A stretch of DNA of 22,334 nucleotides from Pholiota molesta (Eukaryota; Basidiomycota; Agaricomycetes; Agaricales; Strophariaceae): positions 1 to 22,334 of the forward strand of contig JACGCK010000455.1 of the NCBI GenBank assembly GCA_014925825.1, in the 5' to 3' direction. The position numbers and the translations under genes are program-made. Below are positions 1 through 9,448 of this stretch, one piece after another; within the stretch, counting starts at the first letter, position 1; each line of letters starts with the position of its first letter. Under the pieces are notes generated by a model that saw nothing but the letters and a program-made list of their open reading frames with translations, did not search any database and was not told the DNA's origin.

Positions 1-1176
1 CGACGCTTGCACTGCCAAATTCTGAATTGGAATCAAGTTCATCGTGGTCGGATTCACCACCAGTCACTTCGCCTTCTACATGAGACCATGCATCTTCATC
101 AACAATTGGAAGTGACGCGAATGGAGACGGATTCGGTGATTCTTCGATTGCTGGAAGGCCTTTGTTATCGCGATCCATTTCTATGTCCGAGTCCATCTCA
201 TGTTCAGAGATGAAGTCAGAGTCGATGTTGTCGTCTGTTTCAGGATTAGAAGAATAATCTATGTCAGTTACAGGTGGTGTTTCCAATGCGGCTGGGGCCC
301 GGCGGTCTGGCCGAGTGACGTTGGGACGGAGGAGATATGTCAGTCGTTCATCTGTGGTTCCTTTACCTGAAGAACGTTTCAAAACCAATAGTATATTGGA
401 ATATATCCGTTTACTCACTGAAGCTGACAATTTCATGGTATCGCGCACAGCAATGAACAACGTATCTCGCAAATGCATCTTCTGTTATGCGCCACACTAG
501 CTGCAATGGAGTCCTGGAGACTTCAAAAATAGTCCCGGTAGTCCCAATTGGCGTTCCGGGGGCTTGAAGCCCACCTTGTGCCCATGGTCCATGTCCGGAG
601 AGAGTACCGTCCCCCGATAGTTAACCACTGCATCATTTCCGACTCTACGTCACGCACGAGGGCTTGTGCCCTACCTCCAGCTCTACGCAAATCTTTGCGC
701 ATGCCCTTCAAGCTGAGTGAGAAGCGACCCGCGTTGGCAGAGGCCGGATCGGTCACCGGAAGAGTAGGCGCTGTGGAGAGTTTGACATTACGGGGAAGGT
801 AATGAGGTAAAGGCTCAGGGAATGTCGAATGCACTTTAGGCAGGGACAGCATATAATCTCTTTTTGTTGCAGTTATAATATGGGGATTGCCAACGAAGCG
901 AGCTGTGAGAGCAGACGAGTGAACATTAATCATGGCTTATCAGGTTATGACGTTCAGTGAGTTCAGTGAGGACTAACCATTATCTTTGCGTCTCACCCAG
1001 CGCTTGCCCTCATTTTGGTCTCTTTGTTTCTTTTTGATAGATGTCGGAGCTTGGTGCTGTTGTCTAAGAGCGTTGCCCGCTGGGCCACCGTGGAGATGCG
1101 CATAGCGGTTATTGAGTCCTGGGTTGCGTAGAATGGCAGGGAAAGAAAGTACAGGAATGTCTGTGTCGAGAGACAT
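1..1176 (-). CDS. R3H-domain protein, partial at left edge, one frame break
   Basis: Exons: 1176-978, 902-419 and 366 to the window edge. Introns 977-903 and 418-367 have GT...AG ends. The first exon starts at an ATG and ends in a basic GKRWVRRKDN stretch that splices into ARFVGNPHI. This basic N-terminus plus the later NAGRFSLSLKGMRKDLRR block resembles the R3H-associated N-terminal region of fungal proteins. Around 453-467 the frame reads RYVVH, the R-x3-H signature of an R3H single-stranded nucleic-acid-binding domain, followed by HEIVSFSK. The tail beyond is acidic and probably disordered. The frame is lost at a run of five C on the + strand (611-615). Removing one base restores it, and the exon 2/exon 3 phase then agrees. 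The role is inferred to be nucleic-acid binding; no specific pathway is visible. The domain assignment is by motif recognition only. Confidence 0.75.
611..615 (-). other. Homopolymer frame break in the R3H gene
   Basis: On the coding (-) strand this is a run of five G. Upstream, the frame ends in MQWLTIG; downstream, the coherent frame (GTTGTIFEVSRTPLQLVWR, then the R3H motif) is shifted by one base. With four G the two join without a stop, and the total length then fits the next splice junction. No intron in this stretch repairs the frame. Confidence 0.7.
953..970. repeat. 9-bp tandem duplication in R3H intron 1
   Basis: The unit ttcagtgag is present twice in tandem, at 953-961 and 962-970, inside intron 903-977 just downstream of its 5' splice site on the coding strand. 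It is a simple tandem duplication without known function. Confidence 0.85.
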
Positions 1177-1728
1177 TTCAAAGTTACAAGGAAGAGGGGC
1201 AATCTGTGATATCGTTGCGGTGAATCTTGCTTTGGACCTTGCGATTCAAAGGCGAAAGGCTCGGATAGTCCTTGGATAGTCCGACAGCCAGTGTGAGTAG
1301 CGCTTCCGGACCCCGGTGTTGGCGATCCGTTCTATGACTCACGTGATGACTCATGGTATGACGATCTAAGTCTTACTATCTTGAGTCAACATTTAAGAAT
1401 CAACGTTAATCAACGTTTAACGTTCCACGTTATTGCAACCTGTTCCGAAGACTTGATAATTACTTCTTGTTTTAAAAATGACGTTCTTTAAAACACCTGG
1501 TAGAGTTTTTATTAAAATTCCAAGCAAGTACGAACTTACCTCGCGACTGCTTGCCCAGTAATTTTGTTTGACTTTTGTTGTGCTTGCTTTTGGCGTAGTG
1601 AACACACTTAAGTACTGATGTTCTGAGTCCTGATGTTGGTAAGCCACAATTTATCGTGTCGAGAATGCTAGTAATAGGGCGTATATAATACTTAGGAATT
1701 ACAAATATCTATATATTGCATAGCAACG
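1177..1728. other. Spacer between chitin synthase 3' end and R3H gene start
   Basis: This is the downstream region of the chitin synthase and the upstream region of the R3H gene, both on the - strand. It holds an AP-1/E-box cluster (1335-1353), a spaced 9-bp direct repeat (ggatagtcc at 1263-1271 and 1274-1282) and several copies of the short word aacgtt around 1400-1430. A 76-codon open frame on the - strand (1647-1417) has no recognisable protein character and I do not call it a gene. Confidence 0.5.
1335..1353. promoter_or_regulatory. Two TGACTCA sites flanking a CACGTG E-box
   Basis: TGACTCA occurs at 1335-1341 and again at 1347-1353. CACGTG lies between and overlaps the first (1340-1345). 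TGACTCA is the consensus of fungal Gcn4/AP-1 bZIP factors and CACGTG is that of bHLH factors. The cluster sits about 160 bp upstream of the R3H ATG at 1176. The match is exact; regulatory function is inferred. Confidence 0.45.
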
Positions 1729-4700
1729 TTACCCAGTTATTAATCTTGTTAGAAGATACAATGTCGAACCAACAAATCTCTGAAGCACAGATCAATATCC
1801 GTTGTGGAGAGTTGGAAATGTTATAAAAGACTTACCACAGAGTTGGTTATCGCCGTGAAAGCCAAGATAAATACCAAGTATGCCTTGACCTTGGTTATCC
1901 CAACATTGCTTCCGAAAGCATCTGTTTCTTTCATGTTGCTCATAATCGCGACAAGGAGAAATCCCTAGTTGAACGCATTTAAGGAGGGATTCCAACTTGC
2001 AATTTGGCGACCTACATTTGATAGTACCCATGAAAGCAGCACGTTTGTTCTCACGTTTGCGTAGTAATCCTTTGCCGCATGTTCCTTCTCTACCACACTG
2101 AGAACTCCTTTACCCTTTCCGTTATCAATAGGTACGCGATCTCGAAGATTTGCCAAGGATTCTTCATATATGCTGTTCACGTCCGCGACTTCTGTAAGCA
2201 TTTCCACATCCACTTGTGAGTGACTATCTTGGATGACAGCTCCAAGGTCGGAATCTGGAATGGAATCCTGTTTCGTTCCCCATGAAATCTATGCAAGAAT
2301 TTGGTAAATAGGCAAGAAGTGTAGGGTATAAGGCGCACATCGTCGAGATTAGAGAAGGCGTAGCTAATATTCGATGGTATCAGAGGAGGAATCGAATCGA
2401 ATCGAAAAAAACACAACACTCACATGTTTAGGACGTTGATGTACATCGGTGACAAAAGCATATACGGTATAAAACTTGTGAACATATGCCATGGATCAAA
2501 GGCAAGGAAACTGCTAAAGGCGTACACTGAAAGAATGGCTTAGCATGATGGAGTGGTTCTTCGAAGGGCAAAGACTTACGGCCGTAGGTGATGGCTACGC
2601 TGAACAGGACGATTGAATTTGCTGCTCCTCCTTGACGTGCGGCTTGAATAGCGCATACGATAGAGGCGATGATCATATAAATCATCAATACACCCAGTAT
2701 GATGGTTGTGAGTTTGTATTTGAATTTGGCCCTGTGATCATTGCAATTAGACGACACTTGCTTCAGAGGATGTGGCGGATAACGAACGCTGCGGGTTTGT
2801 TCCCCATCGAAAAAAGGAAACATGCAACAATTAGTGAGGCCATGACGTACTGGTCGACATGAGATCAGCAGACGCGTAAGGAATCAGGAAAAGGTCACTT
2901 ACTTGTACCAGGGTGTTAAAGTATTTGATGCCTTGCACACCAAAGGATGCATCTTCTAGGGAGCTTGTAAGGACAACCTAAGGATTGGTTGAAATCGGGG
3001 CTTAATCAACTTGAGGAAACGGAACTTACAAAAAATAAGTAAAAATTCCCCTGCGCAGAAACATCATTTAATGTTAGCTTCACACATATGTTTGAGTTGA
3101 TCGGACGGTTTCTCACAACGCTGAACCAGGAGAATATTAGATTAATAATATTGTAGACCGTTTCTGCCATGAGCACCATCTTCCTAGAGAAACTGTGTCC
3201 TGAACGTAATATTTGGCCAGTATGGGCTATTGCATATGTCGCAGCGAAGAATGATCCATTGAGCCAGCGTCGGCGTTGGGAGATGAACTCGGGAATGGCA
3301 TCAGGCACATCCGTTTCGCCAACGGCTCCCTTGACATATTTGAGGATCCTTAAAGCCATTAACATAGAACACATCGAAGAAGACCAATTAAATAAATACC
3401 AATTCGAATTCGCTTTTGCGACAAGTTCAAAGCACAGAATGCGCTAGGAAGAAAATATCAAAAAGGATCAGAGAGGACACAGATGAGTACGCACATCTTC
3501 TGCAAGGTCTGTATTTCGTCTAGTCAGACAAATGCACGGATGAATGCAATGAGGCTTACACATATTGGAGGTAAAGATATCAGTGTCTCTTCCATGTAGC
3601 ACTTCTCCCTTGAAGTATGACGCTAATGGACCAATTCCAAATTCGTCGTTCTGCAGAGCTATATATCTAGAGCACACACATCAGCACGGGTTACAACATG
3701 AGAAGCGAGATTAACCTGTATGCAGAGAAAGCTCCAGGCTGGGAAATTCTAAATGAAAATCGGGAAAGATAGCATATGTGCTGCTAGACATACCAAAACG
3801 CTGATATATCCGAACATCGACTCTGTAGGTTTGTCGAGGATACAACTTATCTTATATTCGAAGTTTTGCGCTGCGACTTTTCAGGAAGAAGAAACATCAT
3901 AAGAAGGTGATTATAGGCAAAAAAAAAAAGAAGGGCCTAAGTCTCTACCAAGTGGATTAAGGAGAAGCGACCAGTTTTTGCCCTTATACGTTGCAATTTC
4001 TCCACACGCGCCAGCAACGTTCGAATTGAGATCGAATGCTTTCCACAGTCGATATATACTGCTGTTGCTTGGTCTTGTCCCTACATCGAGGAGAACACAG
4101 ACATTTGGCTATAAAGAATATTGGTAACATTGCTACTGATAATCATTGAAAACTTACTTGTAGCATTGGCGCAAATGCGTTGAAAAACCATCTATGACTA
4201 TTGATCTTCTTTTGATTCTTTTCCTTCATGCAAAAAATGATTTGAGTAGGAACGATGCCTTTATCCGGATATTTGAAATGGAGATTCGGGTCCAGCGCAA
4301 AGGAAGTGGTATATTCGAACAGATGTGCTGTCACTTCCTTCTCGTTGACCTTATTTTTCATATGATCGCCAGGTTGATATACACCAAGTAAAGTCAGACA
4401 GTCGAGGACTCGAGGATGGACTTTCTTGCGGCCGTCCGCCACTATACAAACCACAACCTAAAGCGGAGGGCATTAACACAAGAGGACTAAGCTAGTATTC
4501 TGCCACAACCTTTTCCCAAGCGTTTGGGCCCCATGTTTGAGAATTTTTTCTCGTGCAAAGATGGGAAATGTTCCGCATTACACCATACATCGTCCGACAA
4601 AATAGCACCTCATCTTCCTATTGAAGCATTCGAATTCGGATACACAGTGAATATCTTGGGTCCTCACATAAAAAGGTAGAAAAAGCTCACGTTGTACATC

Positions 4701-5785
4701 GTTATGACGATAAACAGTTCTGTCCTCCTTCCAGACTCGTTTTGCCTCAAAAAAAATCCTTTCTTCTCAAAGTCATCAGGGTCGCATGTTACAGCAGTGT
4801 ATCGAGTCTTCATTGTCTCTGGTTCGCCCCGTCGGGGTAGCACAAGTTTTGGAGGGACGTCTAGATCCACTACTAGATTACCATTCGTTAGTTGTACCCG
4901 CCGTTTCGTTTTGTGTCGTCGCAAGACGCGTCCGGTAGGAGCTGGTCCAAAGTGTCGTGTTTTTTCATCGGGGGGCAATGAATATACAGTGGATGTCGGG
5001 GTCTCGGGTTCTGGATCGTATAAAACATTTTGTCCATTTGGAAGACAACCACGCTCGGTATAATATGGTTTCTCGGTTGCGTCGTTGTCGTTGTCAGAAT
5101 GATCATCCGGATAGCCTGTGTAATGCACCGACTCATTGCCAACAATCATGTAGTCTTCATCGTCTACTGCGGGAGTCGGTGAGCGCGATCGTGGTGGACG
5201 ATATGAGGCCCGAGAATAATTTCCGGATGCGTATGCTTCTGTGTCATAGTTAAAATGGTCTATCTCCGAACCTGCTGGCAGTGTAAGTTGGTCGTAAGAA
5301 GAGGTGTAGGATTGGTTTGAAGGTGGATGATACTCTTGGGCCTGGTAATATTGATTTGGTAAAAAAGGGAGAGCGTTTGCACCACTAGATAGAGATGTTG
5401 CAGGGCTGTAGAAAGAATCTGAGTGGGTAGTGGATTGTAATGCAGAGTCGGGATCCAGTTGAAGAGTCTCTCCTGTGATGATTGGGGCGAGATGTTGTCC
5501 TGGCTGGTATGGTACATAATCCAATGTTGATGGTTGAGAATATTGGTAAGAATCAACAGAAGAGTGCTCTCCAACAGAAGATGCAACGTCTTGAAAAGGG
5601 TCTGACAGACTGATAGGTTGCGTTTGTTCTCGCTGCTCTGGTAACAGTCGATCCGCGGGGTTGTCCGTGGAAGCGCTGTAATTGTCGGAAAGATTGTACC
5701 GTGTCAGTTGAGGGTCGGCAGGCTCGTTTGTAGGATTTGAGCTCGAAATTTCCGTTCGCGGGACGGCCTTTCGTTTGGCGGCCAT
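1729..5785 (-). CDS. Chitin synthase, division 1 (probably class III), 19 exons
   Basis: GT2 enzyme that polymerises UDP-GlcNAc into chitin at the plasma membrane. Exons: 5785-4691, 4617-4510, 4457-4158, 4108-3949, 3876-3794, 3738-3716, 3666-3560, 3508-3495, 3443-3400, 3348-3117, 3050-3030, 2977-2903, 2849-2788, 2731-2580, 2526-2424, 2363-2339, 2288-2016, 1964-1836, 1779-1729. They sum to 3057 nt (1018 aa). Residues 1-270 are Ser/Pro/Tyr/Gln-rich and probably disordered. The conserved N-terminal chitin synthase block follows ([27 protein letters not shown]). Visible motifs are [36 protein letters not shown] (D509), LAEDR (E629-D630-R631), [16 protein letters not shown] (669-673 for QRRRW) and SWGT (870-873). 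Six to seven hydrophobic segments lie after residue 690. Class III is suggested by [10 protein letters not shown] and the [11 protein letters not shown] block; class II is less likely. The start is the first ATG in a long open frame. Confidence 0.96.
2339..2363 (-). other. 25-nt micro-exon of chitin synthase
   Basis: Encodes YAFSNLDD (first base of Tyr excluded from the codon split), between acceptor ATTAG and donor GTGCGC. With the next exon it gives [16 protein letters not shown], matching the conserved YAFCN...SWGTK block of chitin synthases. Confidence 0.85.
2391..2405. repeat. Three tandem copies of atcga in a chitin synthase intron
   Basis: Perfect 5-bp units at 2391-2395, 2396-2400 and 2401-2405, inside intron 2364-2423. 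It is a short microsatellite that does not affect the coding sequence. Confidence 0.85.
3030..3050 (-). other. 21-nt micro-exon of chitin synthase
   Basis: Encodes GNFYLFF in phase 0, between acceptor GCGCAG and donor GTAAGT. It joins FSWFSV to VVLTSSLED and extends a membrane segment, as expected for division 1 enzymes. Confidence 0.8.
3495..3508 (-). other. 14-nt micro-exon carrying part of the catalytic EDR motif
   Basis: This chitin synthase exon supplies the last two bases of a Tyr codon and the codons for Leu-Ala-Glu-Asp. The Arg of the conserved E-D-R motif is the first codon of the next exon (3443). The flanking introns 3559-3509 (donor GTAAGC, acceptor ACAG) and 3494-3444 (donor GTGCGT, acceptor CTAG) both fit, and the resulting [17 protein letters not shown] matches the family closely. 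Confidence 0.85.
3716..3738 (-). other. 23-nt micro-exon of chitin synthase
   Basis: Encodes PGAFSAY plus two bases of an Arg codon, bounded by acceptor CCCAG and donor GTTAAT. It completes the conserved [18 protein letters not shown] stretch, so the family alignment requires the exon. Confidence 0.85.
3919..3929. repeat. A11 homopolymer in a chitin synthase intron
   Basis: Eleven A on the + strand, hence T11 on the coding strand, inside intron 3877-3948. It may serve as a polypyrimidine tract. Length errors are likely in such a run but would not change the protein. Confidence 0.7.
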
Positions 5786-5954
5786 GATGAAAGTTCAAAG
5801 CAAAGTTAGGAGATGAATATCATAATCCATGTTGGAAACTAGACGCGCCAGTCACGTGGCCGCGTCATTTCACGCGCGAAGTACAACTTTCTCGGTCAAC
5901 CCACTGCACTTACTGTGTACATTCCTCTGAGCTCTCCCGTACCAATCTTTTGTC
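5786..5954. promoter_or_regulatory. Upstream region of chitin synthase, with a CACGTG E-box
   Basis: Spacer upstream of the chitin synthase ATG. It contains CACGTG at 5853-5858 and GC-rich CGCG words at 5861-5878. If the small + strand gene at 5955 is real, this is a shared divergent promoter of about 170 bp. No clear TATA box is visible. Confidence 0.4.
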
Positions 5955-6142
5955 ATGGTGTCCTTCCAACATCTCGTCCGAAAATACTCCGAGAGTTGCA
6001 GGCACGAAGTACCATACATCCATACCTCCACGGTGCAAAGTTTGTCGTTGACCATCGTTTAGCCCAATCTGACGCTGGACTTGCGCTGGACTTCCTTCGG
6101 GCCCTCAAAGGCATTGGCACTTACGCCCGCAGCCTTGGTTAA
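5955..6142 (+). CDS. Possible small protein gene with broken frame
   Basis: From the ATG at 5955 the frame reads MVSFQHLVRK and then stops at 6060. A second frame, starting at about the AAAA run near 5980 and ending at the TAA at 6140-6142, reads RELQARSTIHPYLHGAKF and continues to GTYARSLG with good protein character. One extra A in the AAAA run would join them into a product of about 62 residues. A short basic amphipathic N-terminus followed by helices could fit a small mitochondrial LYR-like or assembly factor, but I do not recognise the family. Chance open reading is possible: no homology was tested, and the next 500 bp contain nothing that obviously continues it. Confidence 0.3.
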
Positions 6143-6693
6143 AATTGCGGAAGATAAAACAAGAACAACACACGAGAGGATAAGAAGAGACGTCCAAAGG
6201 CTATCTTTTTTATCGCCTCTTGGTTTTCTTCCCCATCATCTGCACCTCTGCAGCATGATACTCTCGCCCGTGCATAGTATATCACTACCAATATTAAATA
6301 ATGCTGCTTCTGTCGCGTCAACATTTCTATTAATATTAGAAAGCGAGCAACGAGCAACGAGCCAAGAGCCGATCATCATTATCAACTACGTCCGGAGGCG
6401 CACACCTTGCGTCGCAAGTCCATGCACTGTGGCTGTATTGCTGGAGGCCCTTATTAAGGTAACCATCGGCATGCACCTGCTCTCATGTCTCATGGAGCAT
6501 GCTGTACTGCTAATTGTATACTCTAGTTGGGGACCGTTGGGGAATATTTCCTGCTAATTTGCATGCCTTTGTCGCTGCTTGCTTGGAAGTTGGACGCGGG
6601 CGTGGAAGCATTACTTCCTGGCTCGCCCATTTGTGTGTGCCCTTAAAAAAAGTAAAGAAAAATAATAACGCAACACCGTCTTAAGCTCCCGAC
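6143..6693. other. Non-coding spacer before the tRNA gene
   Basis: A long open frame on the + strand (6081-6557) is hydrophobic and low in information, and I see no conserved motif. A run of seven A at 6645-6651 and another of five A at 6658-6662 precede the tRNA; on the - strand they are oligo-T tracts downstream of it. Nothing else is recognisable. Confidence 0.4.
6658..6662 (-). terminator. Likely Pol III terminator of the tRNA-Ser gene
   Basis: TTTTT on the - strand, 32 nt beyond the tRNA 3' end; a longer T7 follows at 6651-6645. Oligo-T runs terminate RNA polymerase III. No closer T4 run is visible, so the trailer would be about 30 nt. Confidence 0.5.
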
Positions 6694-6775
6694 CGACGCC
6701 AGCAAGATTCGAACTTGCGCCCTCAAAGAGGAACAGATTTCTAATCTGTCGCTGTAACCACTTAGCTATGGCGCC
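6694..6775 (-). tRNA. tRNA-Ser (anticodon AGA)
   Basis: An 82-nt cloverleaf on the - strand. The acceptor stem GGCGCCA pairs with TGGCGTC (one G-T pair), followed by discriminator G. The anticodon stem CAGA/TCTG encloses loop TTAGAAA, with anticodon AGA at 6742-6740. A long variable arm (CCTC...GAGG) is typical of tRNA-Ser. The T arm GCAAG-TTCGAAT-CTTGC carries the B box GTTCGAATC. There is no intron. It reads UCU codons (and UCC/UCA if A34 is deaminated to inosine). Confidence 0.95.
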
Positions 6776-7266
6776 ATGAAAACCGCTTCAAAATTTGATT
6801 TCAAGTTCAAGTTGTAGAGTTTTGGTAGAATCTGTGCGTTTCGTCCGTTGACACGTGCCGACCCACCTCGCGTCCGCCTCGAGGGAAGGCTGGAAGCTAA
6901 TAGTAATTGTCGTTTCTCACTTTCATTTCGCACTAAACTACATATCCACGAGGTTTGCGAAGGCTCTCCTAAGAGCGTAAGTGTTATTGAGGTAGGTTGG
7001 TCATGAACTAAGCTACAATGAGCCCTTATTCATTCCTTGTAGTCTAAATATTCAGATGCAAGTTTCGACGGGCAGCACCCAACGACTGCAGGCAACATTC
7101 ACTGGAACAACTATTTGAATCGGAATAGGTTCAAAGACAACACCCACTGCGATACCGTCTCCCAACAATAGTTGCAGACCACGAGGGCAGCACGCGCTCT
7201 CATTCCACTGCAATGTGTATTGAGGAAGAGTCTCGATACAGATAACTCTTTGGTCTCCTCTTACCA
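6776..7266. other. Spacer between tRNA and Smr gene (5' region of Smr gene)
   Basis: There is no protein-like open frame. A CACGTG word occurs near 6852. The region divides the divergently oriented tRNA-Ser and the Smr-domain gene and presumably holds the promoter of the latter. Confidence 0.4.
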
Positions 7267-9448
7267 ATGGACGTGGCTCTCTCCATCTTGGCGGGCCTTT
7301 CTCTGCGCATCTTTCTCTTCAATACAGCTGCTATCTCCTCTGTTACACTTTCGACAGCAGTATTAGGTATATGGGAAGGAGCGGTGTTGCATCAGGTTTC
7401 AGGGCGTTCTTCATCACCAAATCTCGACCATTTTCTAGCATATGGGCTGCGCCTCGCAGTAGATCTCCTTATCTCGAAGGACTTTCAACGGCTACTTGTG
7501 ATAGTATTATGGAGTACCCTCGGTACAGTTACTTCAGAAGTTATCACCCCTTATGACAGACTCCGTTCCGCCCTCAAGACACGAGACCGCGAAAGGGATC
7601 GTCGACACAGGCACTCACGCACCGCCTCTGCAGCGGTTCCTATTCCCTCGAACTCTTTTCCTCCTCGACTTCGCGCTTACAAACCTCCCGAATCACATTC
7701 TACTCCAACCCTTCCAGAAAACCCTCCTCCTAATACCTCTACACCTATCCTATCATCAGATCAACCGCCTAGTCCCCCAAGCTTCTTCCTTCAGGAAACT
7801 TTGGAAACAATCGTCTCACCTTCCCCCAAACCAATGATTTTGCAGAGTCTGCACTCAATTGAATCGTCACCACCTGATGCCCTTCCCGTTCGACCTCGTT
7901 CCGGTTTGGCATCCACTTTCAATCATTCTTCGGATTCGGATTCACCGCTACCTGTACCTATCCATCTACCAACTCCTCCAGACAGTGCTCAAAGCGCCAA
8001 TCCTCCTGATGTTTTGAATGATGTCCAAAGTAATGAAGCATACGACAATCAAATCTTAGGCTTCGCACCCGACCTTGCTCCTATACCCGAACTTTCCTCC
8101 CCTGAAGACCACAGCACCCCCAACAGGAACGGGGCCCACCTCATGCAAAGCCATTCACATGATATCGATTCGAATACTGGACTGCAACGTATATCCAGGT
8201 GGCTCGAATCGCAACCCATAACAGGGGATCCCGAACCTCTTTTTCGAAAACCTTTTTCACCCACTACGTCACCCGCACGTCCAATTCAGGTGCCGTTTCG
8301 AGCTCACTCCCAAGATTTGCTATGGCAAATGCAAATACCTCCTGAAGAACAAGACCCAACCATTGGTCCTGATGAAATCAGGTTTGAAGGAGGGAGCACC
8401 GATCGTGGCAGTGCACTAGATACAGGTAGTGATGAACTGCGTACTCCTGGGCTTCGAAATGGGTTGGATGTTGAGACAGATAACGAACATGATGAAGATC
8501 CACTTCAAACTCCCCGACGGTTTCGTCAAGACGAGGACCAGCTTACTCCTACCCATTCGCGTCAAGAAGAAGGAGAGCTATCTCCGCTCGGTATCAACGT
8601 ACGATCAGCTCTGCCAGATAATGAAGAATATGATATGCAAGAGCCTCTTCAACCATCATCTTCCGAACCTGAGCAGATCGCCGAAGACGCGGCTAGCGAT
8701 TTATTGGAAGATACCGACAATCTTCAAATTCCCGGCTCTCTTTCACAGAATCTCTTGCTTCAACCACCCTTACTAGACTCTAGTCCCCTTTTCCGACCTT
8801 CCTCACCTCCACCAGAATCTTCACCTCCACCTTCGCCTTCTACGATTTTGTCTGATCCCAGTGATGCATCCATTCTTTCGACGCGTGTACCAGACAGATT
8901 ATACTCCCGCGCTGATGCACTCAGGCAACAAGCTCGGGAAGAAGAAAAACTGAGGGCGCAACTGGAAGAGGAACGGAAATTGGCAGAACGACAGGGAAGG
9001 ATAATGGATGCGCTTATGCTCAAAATCAAGGTCCGAGACATGGATCTCGCAGCCTATAAACTGCACGAGAAAGCTGCGAGGAGATACTATACTGGTGAGT
9101 CATGTGTCGCCTTCGCTCACTGTAACGAACTTCCATCCTCACAATGATCGCTATGCTTAACCAGCTCGTAATCCGAACGCTCAATCTCACAACATTGATG
9201 TACATGGTCTTCGCCCGCGGGAAGCGTTTGACCGCATCGAACGAGCTATCGTCCAGGCCAGCGGGGAAAATCGGACCGTCCTGAAAGTTATTGTTGGGAA
9301 AGGGCTGCATTCGGTCAATCAACAACCCACTCTCAAACCAGCCGTAATTAGAGAGATGCAAAGGTTGAAAATCAAATGTGAGATTAATTCAAGAAACCCA
9401 GGCCAACTTATCATCACATTACCTGGACATGCAAATCCACCTTCCTAG
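7267..9448 (+). CDS. Smr-domain protein with N-terminal membrane segments
   Basis: Exons 7267-9094 and 9165-9448 give 703 aa; the intron has GTGAGT and CCAG ends. Residues 1-95 contain two or three hydrophobic stretches (MDVALSILAGLSLRIFLF; a segment near 60-95). Residues 110-540 are a Ser/Pro/Glu/Asp-rich low-complexity linker. A charged coiled coil covers about 548-600 (AREEEKLRAQLEEERKLAER) and runs into a DUF1771-like KLHEKAARRYYTARNP. The C-terminal Smr domain (about 616-695) shows the signatures IDVHGL (620-625) and VGKGLHS. Smr domains bind nucleic acid and often have nuclease activity, in no-go mRNA decay or DNA repair. The second exon also gives the only good C-terminus, so the splice is well supported. 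The membrane anchoring is unusual. It converges with the methyltransferase gene at 10384. Confidence 0.9.

Noticed and set aside
3349..3399. MCSMLMALR start of a chitin synthase fragment
   Set aside because: This segment is an intron (GTATTT...TTTAAG); removing it gives the conserved [17 protein letters not shown].
3169..3447. 92-codon + strand open frame
   Set aside because: Antisense of chitin synthase exons; the - strand carries the family motifs.
6081..6557. 158-codon + strand open frame upstream of the tRNA
   Set aside because: No conserved segment and low-information hydrophobic sequence; it overlaps the better small frame at 5955-6142.
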